The notes under the pieces were generated by a model. It ran no database searches, was not told the origin of the DNA, and saw only the letters and a list, made by a program, of their open reading frames with translations. This document shows, piece after piece, positions 42,755-56,061 of a stretch of 64,000 bases of DNA. The position numbers and the translations under genes were made by a program. Numbering within the stretch: the first letter of the stretch is position 1; every line of letters begins with the position of its first letter. The DNA is from Limanda limanda. Taxonomy: Eukaryota > Chordata > Actinopteri > Pleuronectiformes > Pleuronectidae. Location: contig NC_083639.1 in NCBI RefSeq assembly GCF_963576545.1, forward strand, positions 22,600,118 through 22,664,117. Direction: 5' to 3'.

Positions 42755-43179
42755 TGTAGGAGCCATATTAACCTTTGTTATCTTTCTTTATTAGCCATGC
42801 GTGTGTGTGTGTGTGTGTGTGAGAGTGACACTGTCTGTAGGTGTTTTTACCCCACCTACAGGACGCCTGAACTGAACCTGAGAGGCGAAGGGTGGAGCCA
42901 AGAGGAAAGGCTTAAAGAGCCAGCCACAAGAGCATCTGGGCGTGGCTGAGCGAGGCAACACTTTTTTGACCATGTTTTGTGACGTTCAATGTGCTCTACG
43001 AGAGACTCTTTAGTTGAATGTATTTAGTTTGTTTCAAGCAATTTGTAAACCATCTTTTTTCTACAATAAATGGCCAAAGGGACCAACCGGAAAAACCTCT
43101 ACTCCTCATCTTTTATACATGTGTCAGGATCAAACCCAACTCAGCCACCAGTAGCAGTAAAATAGAAATTGCTGCTATA
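42755..43179 (+). repeat. 3' LTR of the BEL/Pao element
   Basis: 425 bp, matching the 5' LTR except for one extra GT unit, a C-to-A change near 43092 and a C-to-T change in the terminal CTACA (here CTATA). AATAAA lies at 43065-43070. Confidence 0.95.
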
Positions 43180-46100
43180 ATTTTTCTGATCGCCAGTCAG
43201 AGGCACTTACCCGTCTGGTATTAAATCTGGGAAGTGCCGCGCCTGTCCTCAAAATGCCTGTTTGGATTGGACTGACAGAATGATTCCTTGACATTAGTCA
43301 GTCCTCCTCAAACAGTTCGACTATTTACTGTCACATTGTTTTTGTGCTGGTCGTTGTGTGGAGAGCTTTTTATAAATAGCCTATGGTGCAGAGTTAAGTT
43401 GGAAAACTCTGTCGTTATCCTACCTGCATTTTATAGTCAATGTTTTGCAGAAAAATAATCAGCATTTTCTTTATTACTGTTCACATGTGTGGGTTATTAA
43501 TTATGGTTGAATGATTTTTTATACTTCATATTATATAAAATTTGTATATTTCAGAAGGTCTATTTACCAATCGGCACAATGTTGGCCCAAGATCACAACT
43601 TTACAAAAGAAAAGCTCTGTAATTCAGCTCGATGTACCGCATTGCAGCAATAAAATCAATGTTGTGCTCTTACTTTGAAGACAAATTGTTAAATACAAAG
43701 TGATTCAATGAATGTTGCTTGCATGACCCAGTTCAGCACATCAGTGAATGTCTGTGTTGTCCAATATGGTGAAAATAAAATAATGAAATTATCCAAATGA
43801 TCTGAAAGAGGTTTAACCAGTTGCCGTCCTCTTATTGTTTTATCAGAGGATTTAAAAGAAGACATGGTCAACTTTGTCCGTGGACTGAAGGCACAGTTCT
43901 TGCTGGTTGCCTGTTTCATCAATTTCTAGTATCACGTGTCCAAATCGCACTTTATACAGGCCCCAAAAGTACAATCACAACTAAAGTCTGTATATATATA
44001 TTTATTTATTTATATATAGTTGATGGCAGGTTATCAATCTGTTTGTGCAGTGCATGTTAAAGAAAAATATGTGGATAAAAAAGACACTGTCAATGGGACT
44101 GAGGGCTGACAGTTATGTAAAGAAGTACAATTATCCTTAATCATGAATCACTTCCGTCAGCTGTGTACACTAAAAGTGAATCCAGGCTGAGCCTCAGCAG
44201 CTGGGTTCTTGTGTTCATCGAATACTGAACTCAACTTCCATCTTAACTGGATCTGCACCCAGTGAACTTTTACAGTCTCATGTCTCAAACCACAGTTTTG
44301 TGTTCAGTGTATGTGGGTGTGTGCTTTCCGCAGCATTTTTACAGATCCAGCCTGACTGTGGATGTATTACCAGCCTCCAGACAGAGAGAGGAGACACATG
44401 TTATGGAGCTTCACTGGAAGCTGACCCACTGGAATCAGCCAGCCATCACAAAGGAAAGGAGGATATTCAGAGGACCCTGATATACACCCTCATCTCAGCT
44501 ACCCAAATGTTTTAAGCGTTTCAAAAGATGTTTCCATTGGTTGTAAAATAAACTGTCCGATCATGAAAAGGGGGATATACTGTACTCAAAAATGGCTAAG
44601 TTGGAACCGTTAAAAGAAGATCCAGGCAAAACGTTCAGCTAGCGTTTCTTTTCTTTAGAGTCTACCATTTAAAATCTGTGAGTGTGTGTATTAGTAACTT
44701 TACAAATGTTAAATGGTCTTCACCATCGGGGATATTTATAAAGTTCAGTCCCCATCTCTATGTTTCATCTTGCATGTTGTTCATGTTTAAGCCTAAAAGG
44801 TGTTGTACTGATAAATGGAAGAAAGGTGAATCAACTTAAAAGAATAATTTGTTCATATTGTGTGTTTCCAGCTCCTCAAAGCTACTTCACTACACACAAT
44901 CAGGCAACAGCAAAGGGGAATATTTGAACCTTTGTCACAGGTAAGTGGGAGCAGATGGATTGTCTTGGATCAGATTATACATAAGATTAAAAACAAGCTC
45001 AGACAGAACACAATGCAAATTTTAGAGTGAGAGTTAGTGACTACATATGTTGTACACTCCTATGCCCCAATATTACTAATGTTTCCTGAAAGAGTGCCCC
45101 TATGGCAGGAGGAAGTATGGCATCATGAGACACACTTAAAGAGCCACGCAGATTGGGTGCAGTCACATCTATTTCTACTTTAACATTGATGATATTAATT
45201 TTTAAGGCTCACTAAAAGCCTTTGTACTAACGTTCATGTTTTACAGAAAAGAAAAATCTACAGAGAAGAAATGGATTTTAAAATGTGCTTCTTGTTTCCA
45301 GCCAAGGAAAAAATAAAATCTGTAGTCTAAGCTCTTGGATGGTTTTCATTTCATCTTTCTTTCTGCTTCAGTCTTTGAGAAATAAAGGTTTTATAGAACA
45401 TAATGTTTTTTAGAAAACTCTCAGGTTTTAGGAGGTTGTTTGTACACAGTGCTTTGGTTTGGAGGATGTCTTTGGTCTTTATGGGTTATTACCAGGCATA
45501 AACAGAGCCACTGTTTCCTCTGCAGATGTGAGCAGAAGAGTGAGCACTCAAGGACATATCACAAGTGTTTGCAATGGAGTGAACTGATGTTTTTGCATAC
45601 AGGAACTACGAATATGACAAAAGTCACATTGTAGGTAAGAAGTAACTAATACAACACAGTAAAAGTTCACTAATTTCAGTTTGTAGTACAAAAAACAGGA
45701 GCATTAATTGTCTTTTTAGTTAGCCTCTCATTATCTGTGGTGAACATTGACTGTGTTTTAGTTGCATAAGGTTCTACGCTGACCTTGGAAATGGTTTGAT
45801 AACTATTCACTCTACTTTACTTTATTTAAATACCTATACATAACTTACTACTACACTTAGATGTTGTGATGAGACAGTACACTGTCTGACCACAGCTGGT
45901 TAGTATTAGGACAGTGGGGGCTCACCTATTCTCTACACACACACTCACTCACACACACACACACACACACAATCTTCGTGGCTGAACAAAGCAGTGCTCT
46001 AACCTCCACTGACAGATGTTCAGAGTACACCACCCATCATGGAGTCAGCCATAGCATCTGGTTGGCAGGTATACAGTGGCCTTCATCATTGTAGGAAAAC

Positions 46101-49100
46101 ACTTAAATCATTATTGTGTATGAGGTAGGTTTTTTTTCTATTGATGACCATGTGCTACAATAGAAAAACTGTGCAGAAAGTGTGAGCTGAATGAACTTTG
46201 AGCCCAAGCGAAGAGAAAGAATAAGAGAGAGAGAGAGAGAGAGGTTTTCAATAGAACATTTTTTGTGAGTCGTCACCGATGTCCCCTTCCTCTTTCACTT
46301 CCCAGAAAGTTAGAATACCCTGGATACAAATGCCGCTAACCTTATAGCCAAAGTGCAGAGTAGTGATCGGGGGATGAGGCCGGGGTAGTGAAACCCCATC
46401 AATACGACGAGCCACTCCCCCTGTTTTTAAAGTATCAAATAACTAATTTTAATCAAACTTAACACAATATTAACACAATCTACCTAAAACGACGAAACCA
46501 TCTTTGGGAAAAATGTACTTGATATTTAGTTAATTTGGTTCATCTCCCATCAATTAACATGGAGGAGGCAGGGCTTATGACCATTACTGTCGCCAGCTTT
46601 GGTTTCGCTTTTTGCGTCAAGAGGAAACTGAGTTATTCTTGAGAGTCTGTGACAGATTCAAAAGTACAATGAGCTGTTATTCTGAATGGTTCACCGTAAG
46701 AATAGAGCCATAAGATTTGGCTCCAAAGACCTATAATTCTCATCTCTACTTTAACCTCAACTCCCCAGAAAAGCCCTTTGAGACAGTAAATCTTCACAAG
46801 ACAATGGAACACAAATCACAGCATCCTAAGTAATATCATTGTGTCTCTTTAATTACATATGTAGGATATCAGGACATTAGGTTCACAAGTTTGTATTCTA
46901 GACAGACTGCTGTTACGGATTTTATTTATTACATTATTCTACTCTTCACTTTACGCACAAAATTTGTGTAGACTCTAAACATGAATTCCCTCCCAGTTTA
47001 TATTTAAAGCTCACTCACTGTCATTATTCTGTATAAGCATTTCAAAAACACCTGCAGGAATAAGACACATCACTGAAATTCAATTCAAATATCACAGGTA
47101 CGGTTGTAAATGTTTTTCTTTTTAACATTTCGTGCCAAAATGTTTCAATCACTGAAAACAGATTTTCCTTTGAGACTGTATTGGTTTTAACGGCAAAATG
47201 GGATGGACATGTAGTTTTTAAGGCAACGATAATAACATTGGTAAGACATTAGCAGCCATTTCATTTATTTCAGTAAGGTTTCATTTTTCAAATAAGCTGA
47301 ACTTGGCTCTAATACATCTGATGACACATTGTAGAAGCAGTTGATATGCATCAGATGTGCATAGTGATTGTGTAGGTGCGTAGAAATGGAGAAATCTAGA
47401 CTAGTAAAGAGGCGCCAAGCCATTGAGGTATTTTTTACAAAAGGAGGACTTAAAACTGAATGTGTTATTTAACTGGTTGCCAGTGCAGTTGTTGAAGGCT
47501 ATGAAACATGCGTGGCAGAGGACTCATCTTAATTCCGTACGTAAAGTCTATTCAATTTCTGTGGATACACCAAGGAGAAGAGCATTGTATATTCGAAGAT
47601 GTGACATTATAAAGGCGTGAATGAGAGTCTCTGCGACGGGATTGGAGAGAAATGTTCTTCAGATGGAAGAGGGCTGTTTAGTTGATATTTTGATATTTGT
47701 CGAGAACAACAACTAGATTTTTCACCTCAGCAACGGAGGATGTAATGAACAAAGGGATCGCGAGTGTTTTTTTTTTGCATGCTGTGGGAGAAATTAAGTC
47801 GGCTTCATTAACATTAACTTCATGGTAATTCAAAGTTATCCATGCATAGATAGCATTTATAGCTACTGTGGCAGAGCATCTGAGGGTGTGAATAGTGGTG
47901 AGTGGTGTGAATGTAAAGTTGTGTGTTGTCAGCACAGTAGTGAATATTGAGGCCAAGTCGACAAATTATGTCCAAGAGGTAGAATGTAAATAGTGTGCAG
48001 TAGCCTAAAGGTCAAAGAACTGAGACCTGGGGGACACCAAGGGTATGGGGGGGAGGGGCATGGGATCAAGTCAGTAACAATAAGTTCAAAGAGGTATTAA
48101 GCTGTGTGGTGTTTTATTGTCTCATTGAGCCATTATTCAAACTGGACTTCCTGGACCATGTTCTCACAAATACCTGAAACAACATACCCCCATGGGATTT
48201 ATGTATGCAGCATCGAACCCCTGACTGCTCTCAAAGGTTTACAGTTCAGCTGTTCACTGCTACATATATGCTCAGTGCTGCTCGTGTTAAGCATGGTTAA
48301 GTAAGGTGTGTGCTCATGTGTGTCTGTGTGTGTGTGTATGAAATACAGCTGGACAATAAAGGTTTCTTTTTTGGGGGTTTCAACAAACTGGATGTAGTCT
48401 GTTTCGAAATAAATTATGGACGACACTTACAAATAACAGATACCAAACAAATGAATTCCAGCTGATTCTTGTTAAGACCTTATTTAATTATAAAGGTAGT
48501 TTTTGTAAAAATTGTGTTTACACTCATATTGTCTCCCTAAAATGCTTTGTGTTTACCCTTGAGCCCTCACAAACATGTAAACATGTTTCTTCATAAAACA
48601 TTTGCAAAGCTAGTTTTAAAAACTATTTGAGAACTACATTGTTAACATACATCACAGTAGATATTAAAATGCATTTTAGATGATCAGGCTGCAATCAGAT
48701 GAAGTTTGACCACATCAAATTACAAATGTGAATGCACCTGAGATCCATTGAGGACAGTCTATGTTTTGTTTGGCACAACCACCTCTGGAGCTGGTCAGGG
48801 ACACATTGTCTGGATGCATACATAAATAAAAGAAAGAATTAAAGATAGAACTTATAAAGTGATATTCTGTTTCCTCCCCCTGCATCTATTTCTTTTAATG
48901 ACTGTAGATTCAGTCGGGTTAGACTTTTGTTGTGCAGTGAAATGAAAATGTTGAATGTAATTAAAAGCCTAGTGTGAAAGTTTGACAACATATCAGGGAG
49001 TATTTAACAGCTTATTGGGCTGTACTCAAATCTAATGTCTATGGACTTATGGGCATTCCTTCATGCATTGCGGTGAATAAACCCCTGCTTGTTCCCCCTG

Positions 49101-49975
49101 AGCCCCCATCCAGCCCCCAACACCCCACCACACACACAGACACACACACTGCTCTCCTTTCTGTTACATAACCAGTGCCCCATTATCACACACTTGGTTT
49201 TAAAGCCAGGGGGTCCCCTTTCCCAGCAGCACCCTAGCTCACATACCTAAGCATGCACCGCACATGTACCATGGAGAAAGAGAGGAGAATGTGTGCATGT
49301 GCGTGTGTGTGTGTGTCTGTGTGAAAACTGCTTGTCTACCTACAAGGAAGACACTCGATTTTATTTTCTAAACACTCATGAGGTCACACACAGCCAAAAC
49401 ACTCATATTTGTAAAGTAGCATATAGTAAATGTGTTGTACACGATTCCCCCTCTCGTTTCCTCCTCCCCCGATCTCTCCTTCTCTCCCCCACTCTTGCCT
49501 TGTGTTGTATTTCATTGACCTGGATTTCCTAATGTCACATGTTGAGGTTGTTTTGCACTCTCAATGCCCTTGCTAGCATGAAGTGTAGGGAACGACAACA
49601 ATGGCGAGTGACTCACACACACACACAGCATGACAACGGCTATTTTGGTCATTTATATGAGCTGCAAACATATTTTGAGGCCCAAGAATTTGAAAGTCAT
49701 GCATCGTATGTGGTCACCGAGTGTGTGTGTCACGTACACATGCAGCAAACAACACCTTATATCTAGAGCCCACAAAAGTCAATTCATACCTGTTGAAAAG
49801 AATATCAGTCCTCATACTTAAATAAGAATTAACATCTTATCTCGTTATTCTCAAAAATTACCCTACAACTTAAACAGTTCAAATTAACATTTTTAAATGT
49901 GCCAATTTGTTCAAGTCTTACTTGAATTACAGAACTCTCTATTTAAAGTCAATAATCATTGTTAAATTACTATTT
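43180..49975. other. Non-coding region right of the BEL element
   Basis: No supported exon. Simple repeats are present at 45943-45971 (CA) and 46221-46243 (GA). 46390-46620 resembles an old interspersed repeat, with a GGAGGAGGCAGGGCTTATGAC segment of a type recurrent in teleosts. 47370-48050 also looks repeat-like (a CTGAGACCTGGGGGACACC block near 48020) but could not be classified. Confidence 0.35.
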
Positions 49976-49979
49976 CTCA

Positions 49980-50165
49980 CAGGTCAAGGCAGATGGCCGT
50001 CCACATTGAGTCTGATTTTGCCAGAGGTTTCTTCCATTTAAAGGGAGTTTATTCTCTCCACCCAGTGTTGCTCATTCTGGAATTGATGGGTTTCTGTATC
50101 ATACTGTCTTAACCTAAAAATGCCTTGAAACAATGGATAATGGATGTTGTGATTTGGCGCTATAG
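49980..50165 (+). mobile_element. Non-LTR retroelement 3' tail
   Basis: Contains AAGGCAGATGGCCGTCCAC, TTTTGCCAGAGGTTTCTTCC, AAAGGGAGTTTATTCTCTCC and TTGTGATTTGGCGCTATA in the order usual for a widespread teleost LINE 3' end. Only the tail is present and the coding part is absent. Confidence 0.65.
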
Positions 50166-52223
50166 TTAACTAACTCATTGGCTATCTAGCCTACCAATTA
50201 GTTCAAACACGAAGCTGTTTTTCCAGTCAGTCCATGTGTTACTGCCCCGAATAAAATGTTCATACACAAAGTTTAAAATGAACTGGTTGATTGGCCATAA
50301 GCACAATTACATATGTTGTCATATATGCGCAAAACATCAAGAAATTGCATAATGTACAGATTTTCAGTACAGATTGAGTTTGACTGAGACTTCCCCCCCC
50401 ACTCTGGTGGGATTGCTGGGAATAGTGTCACTAGAAAAGCATAACAGTAACCCATATTATTAGTACAATATTTGTGTCAATGTGCAACAGTTGTGTGTGT
50501 ATGTGTGTGATCAGCACTCTCTGAAATATCTCAACTCTGCTTCCATTCCCCTAGACAACAACAAAATAAGAGGCATTCCTAGAAGTGCAAGTGTCCTTGC
50601 CTGAGCTCTATCTTTTAAGATAATTAACTAATCTGGCGTACATCTCTTTATACAAATATTGACTTTTCCACAACTTGAAAACTGTTAAAAAAGTTGATTC
50701 TATGTGTGACAGGTGAGTAAGCCATCAGTCATTACACCCTGAGGGAGGAATCTCACCTTGGCCATATTCAGCGTCTCACACTTAGTGGCAGCTAAGTCAA
50801 ACAACACACACACACCAGACACACACATATGGGTGTACATATTCAAAATACTCACATACTGGTACATACAGTACATAGCAAACACAAGCACTTGACAAAC
50901 ACATGCTGTGTCTCTCTCAGTGTTCTTTTGGTCACTCTCTCGTTCCCCACCCAGAGGAATCCAGAGCTCTGACATAAACAACGTGCCAGCCCAGCTATCA
51001 GGCCCTGGTGTGGACTGACATGGAAAATGTATTGAAGAGGTGACCTCCCCAAACTGCCCCTGTGTTATAGTCGTGACACCTTGTACCTTGAAGCTGCCAT
51101 AACATGCCATGTATATGATGATAGAAGTTTGACCAGTGATAAATGTGAGATCATTCAATCTCATGTCTGTGTAGATTTATATGACTCATCTGACTGTTAC
51201 TATCAGAAAAACATATATATATATATATATATATAAACTCCAGCATCTCTTTCTGACACAAGTGCTTGAATGCCACTGAAAAGGGTTCGGAGGGGGGGTT
51301 GGAGGAAAGGCGGGGTCCCACATCCCACTGCTCCTCCTGCTTCAGTTGTAAAGAACACAGTGCGGCTCGGGGGGATTTCTTTGTGCAAACCTGTCAGAGA
51401 TAAAACTAACCCAACTGGCATTCTCTCTTTTTTCTCTGAGCAGTAAATATAGCCTGCTCTGAGTTTGTGATACTCTGTCTCCTCCCAAGCATGCTTATTG
51501 CTATAGATATTGTAAAAAAATCAGGGGGAGTTGGCTAAAGGTTTCACTGACTCCGACTAGATTTCCAGCCCATTTGAAATCTGTTTGGAGTTGGTGAGCT
51601 TCTCTGAATAGGTCGTTGAAAAATTCCCATATACCAATGGGTGACTGGGGGCTTTTTTGGGCTTTAGTCTATAACTTGCAGAACTCATTGGCTACTAGCA
51701 AATCGGGCTGAAAATCTTGAAGTGTGAACTAGGTGTAAGGTCTCATTTATTTAGCTAAATGGCAACACTAGCATGCTAACAATCTGGTAATGGCATCAGC
51801 ATCAAAAACCATCAGGCAAATGTATCCAATAAACACAGAGACTAGAAGCAGGTGAAAAAACAAAGCTTGTGTAGTTACACAAATAATCACAGCAGGAGTT
51901 GCTGGTTTAAGTTTACAGGGAACTGATGAGATGAACTGGAGATGAGGGAAGGAAAAGCTTTAAATACACAACTGAACAGACCCAAGTGAAACTAATGTGG
52001 GTGGAGCAAACAATCAGCGTGGAGTGGTCAGTAAGACAAAGACTGGAAGTAAAACAATTTAATACATGAGACCTGGTAAACAACATAAAATAGGAAGTAA
52101 CTGAAAATGTGCAAAAACAACAACAATCAACCGCTTCACTTAACTCAGTAGGTTGTCATTAGCAAGGCTACAAAAGATCAGTGAAAGAATTTGATAAGAA
52201 ATTTGCAAACATATATAGATATA

Positions 52224-52258
<35 letters not shown>

Positions 52259-54960
52259 ATATATATCTATACATAGATATAATGTTGTACACACAATTGC
52301 TGATTATTGCCAGATGTAAAGGATTTAAAGCAACATCACTTGGCTTACACAAGCAGTCAGGGGAAGGTCACATTTTTAAGACATTTGGGTAAGTTTTAGA
52401 TTTATAATAGAGTCTAAAATTCTTAAGATCGAAGATTCCCTGTAGAGTTTTTGACTTCTGCATATGTGCACAAAGCTACAGGCTTTGCATAGTCATTTAT
52501 TTTACATTATTCTGGGGATTCATAATTGGGAGAGTAGGCAATTCACCAATGTGGTAAGACTTTCATACAGAAAATACTGATGAGCAGGATTTACTATATT
52601 GAAAAAGTTGCTTTGCAGATGTGATGAGTTATGAGGAATGAACTCGCTTCAACATGAGCTCATGGACACTGCACTTTAGTGAGGAACACTGCGTCTACAC
52701 ATTACTTTTCTTGGCACCTTCTAATCTTGGAAAAGACCTGCAGTCCAGTCTGTTTCTTCAGAGGAACTTCCAAAGAAAACAGGTGAAAACAGTGAAGTCT
52801 GTAAATCAACCACAGTAACTGGTCTTTGACAGTACATGGTCTCATATTGAAAAAGTCCCAACTTCTTTCTGTTGTGTCCCTAAGTCAGTGTGAGGTGCTA
52901 TAAAACCAGCACTGCACAAGGCCAGAGGTCTGACAGAGCAGCAAACTTACTGACTGGATGCACTCAACAGTGGGAAGTCAGTCACAGAAACAAGACATTA
53001 ATTAATTTACAAAACCTCCAGTTACACAGGCAGTGACATTATGCACTGTTCAAATAATCAAATGTGTATGATGCAGAGGGAGGTTCAGTAAAAAGCCAAG
53101 CAGAATGAATAACTGATTCCACTGTCAAACTATTTGCATCTGCTGATTATTGTTATTTTTTCATTAGTATTTGACAGTGTAAAGTGCCCAATTCCACACT
53201 GACCTGCTTGTATTTTGAAATATTAATGTATTCATTTTTCACACAAGGAGATTTCATGCCCCATTTACCTTCCTGCTCTCTCCTTTGTGTGTAGTTTTTG
53301 TCGTTGTGTTTGTGTGTGTGTGTGCTCAGTGCAAGAATGTGCACATAAGCATACATAAAACCAACTTCAGTCAAGGCCTGTGTGTGTGTGTGTTTGTGTG
53401 TGTGCCTGCGAACGACGATGTGGCACTGTTTGAAGATACACTGGTGCACCCATTCAACTCCATGCACATAAATAATGATCAATACATTTGTGTGTTTGTT
53501 TGTCTCTCTGTGTGTGTGCAGGCATGTGTGTGTTTCCTCTATATTGGAGAGCAACTTGCTGTAGGTACATCAAAATTCATGAGGAGACTCTTTGCTATGC
53601 TCCATCAGCCATGTGGCAACCATTGTAAACACGTCCCGGATTTCAATGAGTGTGTATGTGTGTCAGTGTCTGGTCTAAATTTGTGGCTCTGTTTTGACCA
53701 AACCAAGCATGACTGGGTGTGGGTGGTGTGGGTCTGTCAGAGCAGCAGAGGTCAAAGGAGCATTGCAGCCCCATGTAAAACCGTGCTGCCAACAAGGGGC
53801 CAACTATTGCTTCGTCATTTGTTTCACTGTGTATTTTTAAGATGTTTTTTTTACCACTGTACCATTATCCTGTAGCATTGTGTTCATGTTGACCTTTATA
53901 GACATTCTGAGCAAAAGCATGAATGTTGACATCTATGATGTATTATCCAGCATATATATAGTAAGCATTAGGGAGGCAGGTTTACAAGAAATACAGCCAG
54001 TACTGAAAATACACAACACCAATGAAAAGACTTGGTTGAAGATTTTTACAAAATAGAGTCTCCTCCAATGAGTCCTGTTTTAATCTCTTTCATTACATGG
54101 AAACTTAGCAAATAAAAAGGGTAAAGTTATAAGTGAATCTTGATATAATAGAATCTTCTGTTGGATCCACATACAGCATTTAGTACATTTCACTGAAAAA
54201 TGCTTTATGCTTTAACAATAATAAGAATAATCATGAAAATGTATAAGTGTGTTTGTTATGTGACTATATTATATAAAGATTGATCATTGTTGCCAATTTC
54301 CATGTCAGAGGTTCTTAAAAGAGTCAACACAGAATATTTGCACGGTTTAATTTAGTGGGCATTAATTTGGAATTCAGTTTTGAAACTGATCACCAAAAAC
54401 ACAGGTAATGCCAGGTGGGAATGGGGTGGAATTTACATAGATGCAGACAAATAGTTGTGTAGAAAAAAATGGGCCATGACCTTGTGTCTTTTTCAATTTA
54501 AGGAAACAACGTTTTTATTTGCCAGAGGAAGCCAGAGAGCTGATAATTAACACAGTTCATACAAACAAACAACTTTGATGATCAAACTTTCTTTAACTGA
54601 TGTTGCAATTTGAGCTTTTCCATCTTCACTTTTGTAATATAACCTGTCCCATCTCCGAAGACCCGAGGACAGGGAGGTACAAGAAAGTAAAACTGAGGAT
54701 TCAATTATCAGGATTGTGAAAGTTCGTCACAACACCTGAAAGCTGGCCATCACACAATGTATTCTTTTTTTCTTGTGGGATTCTTGAAGCCAATCAGAAT
54801 CTGGTCATATTTCCTCTTCATTAACAGTTTTTTCTTTACTCCTCTGTGAACTCTTTCTCTGCTTCTCCTGCTCCCTTCCTCCCACCAAGCAAAACCACAG
54901 TGTGTTTTTATGACCGTAAAATACTGACCTAGGGAAAAGGGGCCCAGCTGAACGACAGCA
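50166..54960. other. Non-coding region with microsatellites
   Basis: Microsatellites include a TA tract (51210-51234) and a CT/TA tract (52228-52275); GT-rich stretches occur at 53285-53400 and 53490-53530. A TATAAAA motif at 52914-52920 precedes a stretch with an ATG at about 52956, but the resulting frame is only about 15 codons. No gene was recognised. Confidence 0.4.
52228..52275. repeat. CT/TA compound microsatellite
   Basis: A CT-rich tract running into a TATATATC tract. Confidence 0.85.
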
Positions 54961-54970
54961 CTGTTTTCTC

Positions 54971-55115
54971 AGGAGACCTGCAAGACAGAACTGGTCCAAG
55001 GGATAATAGTATCTGCACAATATGCCAGCCTATTTGTAAGTACAACTGTCAGGCTCCTTTTCAAAATATAAAATGGGGTGACACATGATTACATCTGTAC
55101 TGACTGAGAGGTTTC
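54971..55115. repeat. Local duplication, unit A part 1
   Basis: Diverged match to 57871-58010: AAGACAGAACTGG / AGAAAGAACTGG, GGATAATAGTATCTGCACAATATGCC / GGACAATAGCATCAGCACAATATGCT, TATAAAAT, and CACATGATTACxTCTGT. The TATAAAAT motif is in both copies. Confidence 0.65.
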
Positions 55116-55724
55116 TGTTTTCACACTTCACCTTAAACTTTCACTGCTCAGATGGAAGATAATAGTGAGGTATAAAGCCTAATTCCTCCTTCTGCGTCGA
55201 AGCTACTACAGAGCCCCCGCAGAGCCCTACATCCCCAAAATATGTATATATATATATATCTATCTATCTTGAGGCGACGCAGTCTGCAAGAGCTGGGATT
55301 GGTAAGCTTGGAGGTATTGCATTTCGGGCAGACTCCGCCATTTTCTAATTGAGTCGAAGGAACATACACGGGCGACGTCTTTCTTTTTTCCGCTGAAGTT
55401 CTTTTAGAAAAGTGTATGCCCTTCAACATCTATCAGCCCTAACTCCAGCACAATCCATTGTTCTGAAGTTAACAAAGACACCAGAGAATTTGTAAATAAG
55501 CGGACCAGAAACCGGAAGACACAGTAGCATAGAAACTCTACCAGCACTATGATTTTGCAGTGTAATTGCAGCGGGACTCACACACAACTATGTACAACTT
55601 TGAATGCTTGGCCCGTGTTTAGGCTACACATGTACCCATGACATAGCTTTGACAAAGAAACATGAGTTGGGCTTAAGGGAGTTTCAAGAGACATAACACT
55701 TCCCTTTGGCCATAATAATTGTAC

Positions 55725-56061
55725 CAAAATGGGATAATTAGACGCACAAACAGAAAATCAAAGTTCATCTTTTATTTGCATTTATTTTTAGTGGCTTCAA
55801 CTAACATTATAAATGTAGTTATTTGATGCATATCTGAAGTAAAAGGCGTCTTTCAATGAGAGGGATGAGAGCTTTCTGAAAAACAACATGGTGTGATTGT
55901 TTGCTTGCCAACCGATCACAATAATGGCCAAAGCAGTCGGCAGAAATGTTAAAAAGATTTATGATTATCGATACCAGAAATGTGAGAGTTAAACAATTCA
56001 TAGACCTCAGAAATCTACCTTTCTTTTGAGTCAATACTTTGTATCACAAACTCTTCCATAT
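55725..56061. repeat. Local duplication, unit A part 2
   Basis: Diverged match to 59489-59716: AAAATGGGATAATTAG, ATCTTTTATTT, TTTTTAGTGGCTT, GGCCAAAGCAGTC, GCAGAAATGTTAAAAAGATTTA and AGAAATCTACCTTTCTTTTG. Unit A contains about 110 bp not present in unit B. Order and orientation agree with part 1. Confidence 0.75.

Larger units (their letters stand above)
35704..43179 (+). mobile_element. BEL/Pao LTR retrotransposon, apparently complete
   Basis: A 7.5-kb element with direct LTRs (35704-36126 and 42755-43179) and a single long Gag-Pol frame between them. Domain order (gag, protease, reverse transcriptase, RNase H, integrase) and integrase type are those of the BEL/Pao superfamily. No envelope-like frame is present after pol. 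The LTRs differ by one GT unit and two substitutions, indicating a recent insertion. The flanking five bases (ACATC on the left, ATTTT on the right) do not match, so no target duplication is evident. Confidence 0.95.

Noticed and set aside
47370..48050. Repeat-like block possibly derived from a long teleost interspersed repeat
   Set aside because: Only loose motif resemblance; could not be classified from sequence alone.
50700..51164. 154-codon minus-strand open frame
   Set aside because: Composition looks random, no domain, and no splice signals; the rich Cys/Met/Tyr content comes from a CA-rich stretch.
52914..53000. TATAAAA followed by an ATG, possible small gene
   Set aside because: The frame is only about 15 codons and no splice donor leads to a convincing exon.
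53285..53875. 196-codon open frame with many Val/Cys residues
   Set aside because: It is produced by GT-rich simple sequence; no start or splice context and no family resemblance.
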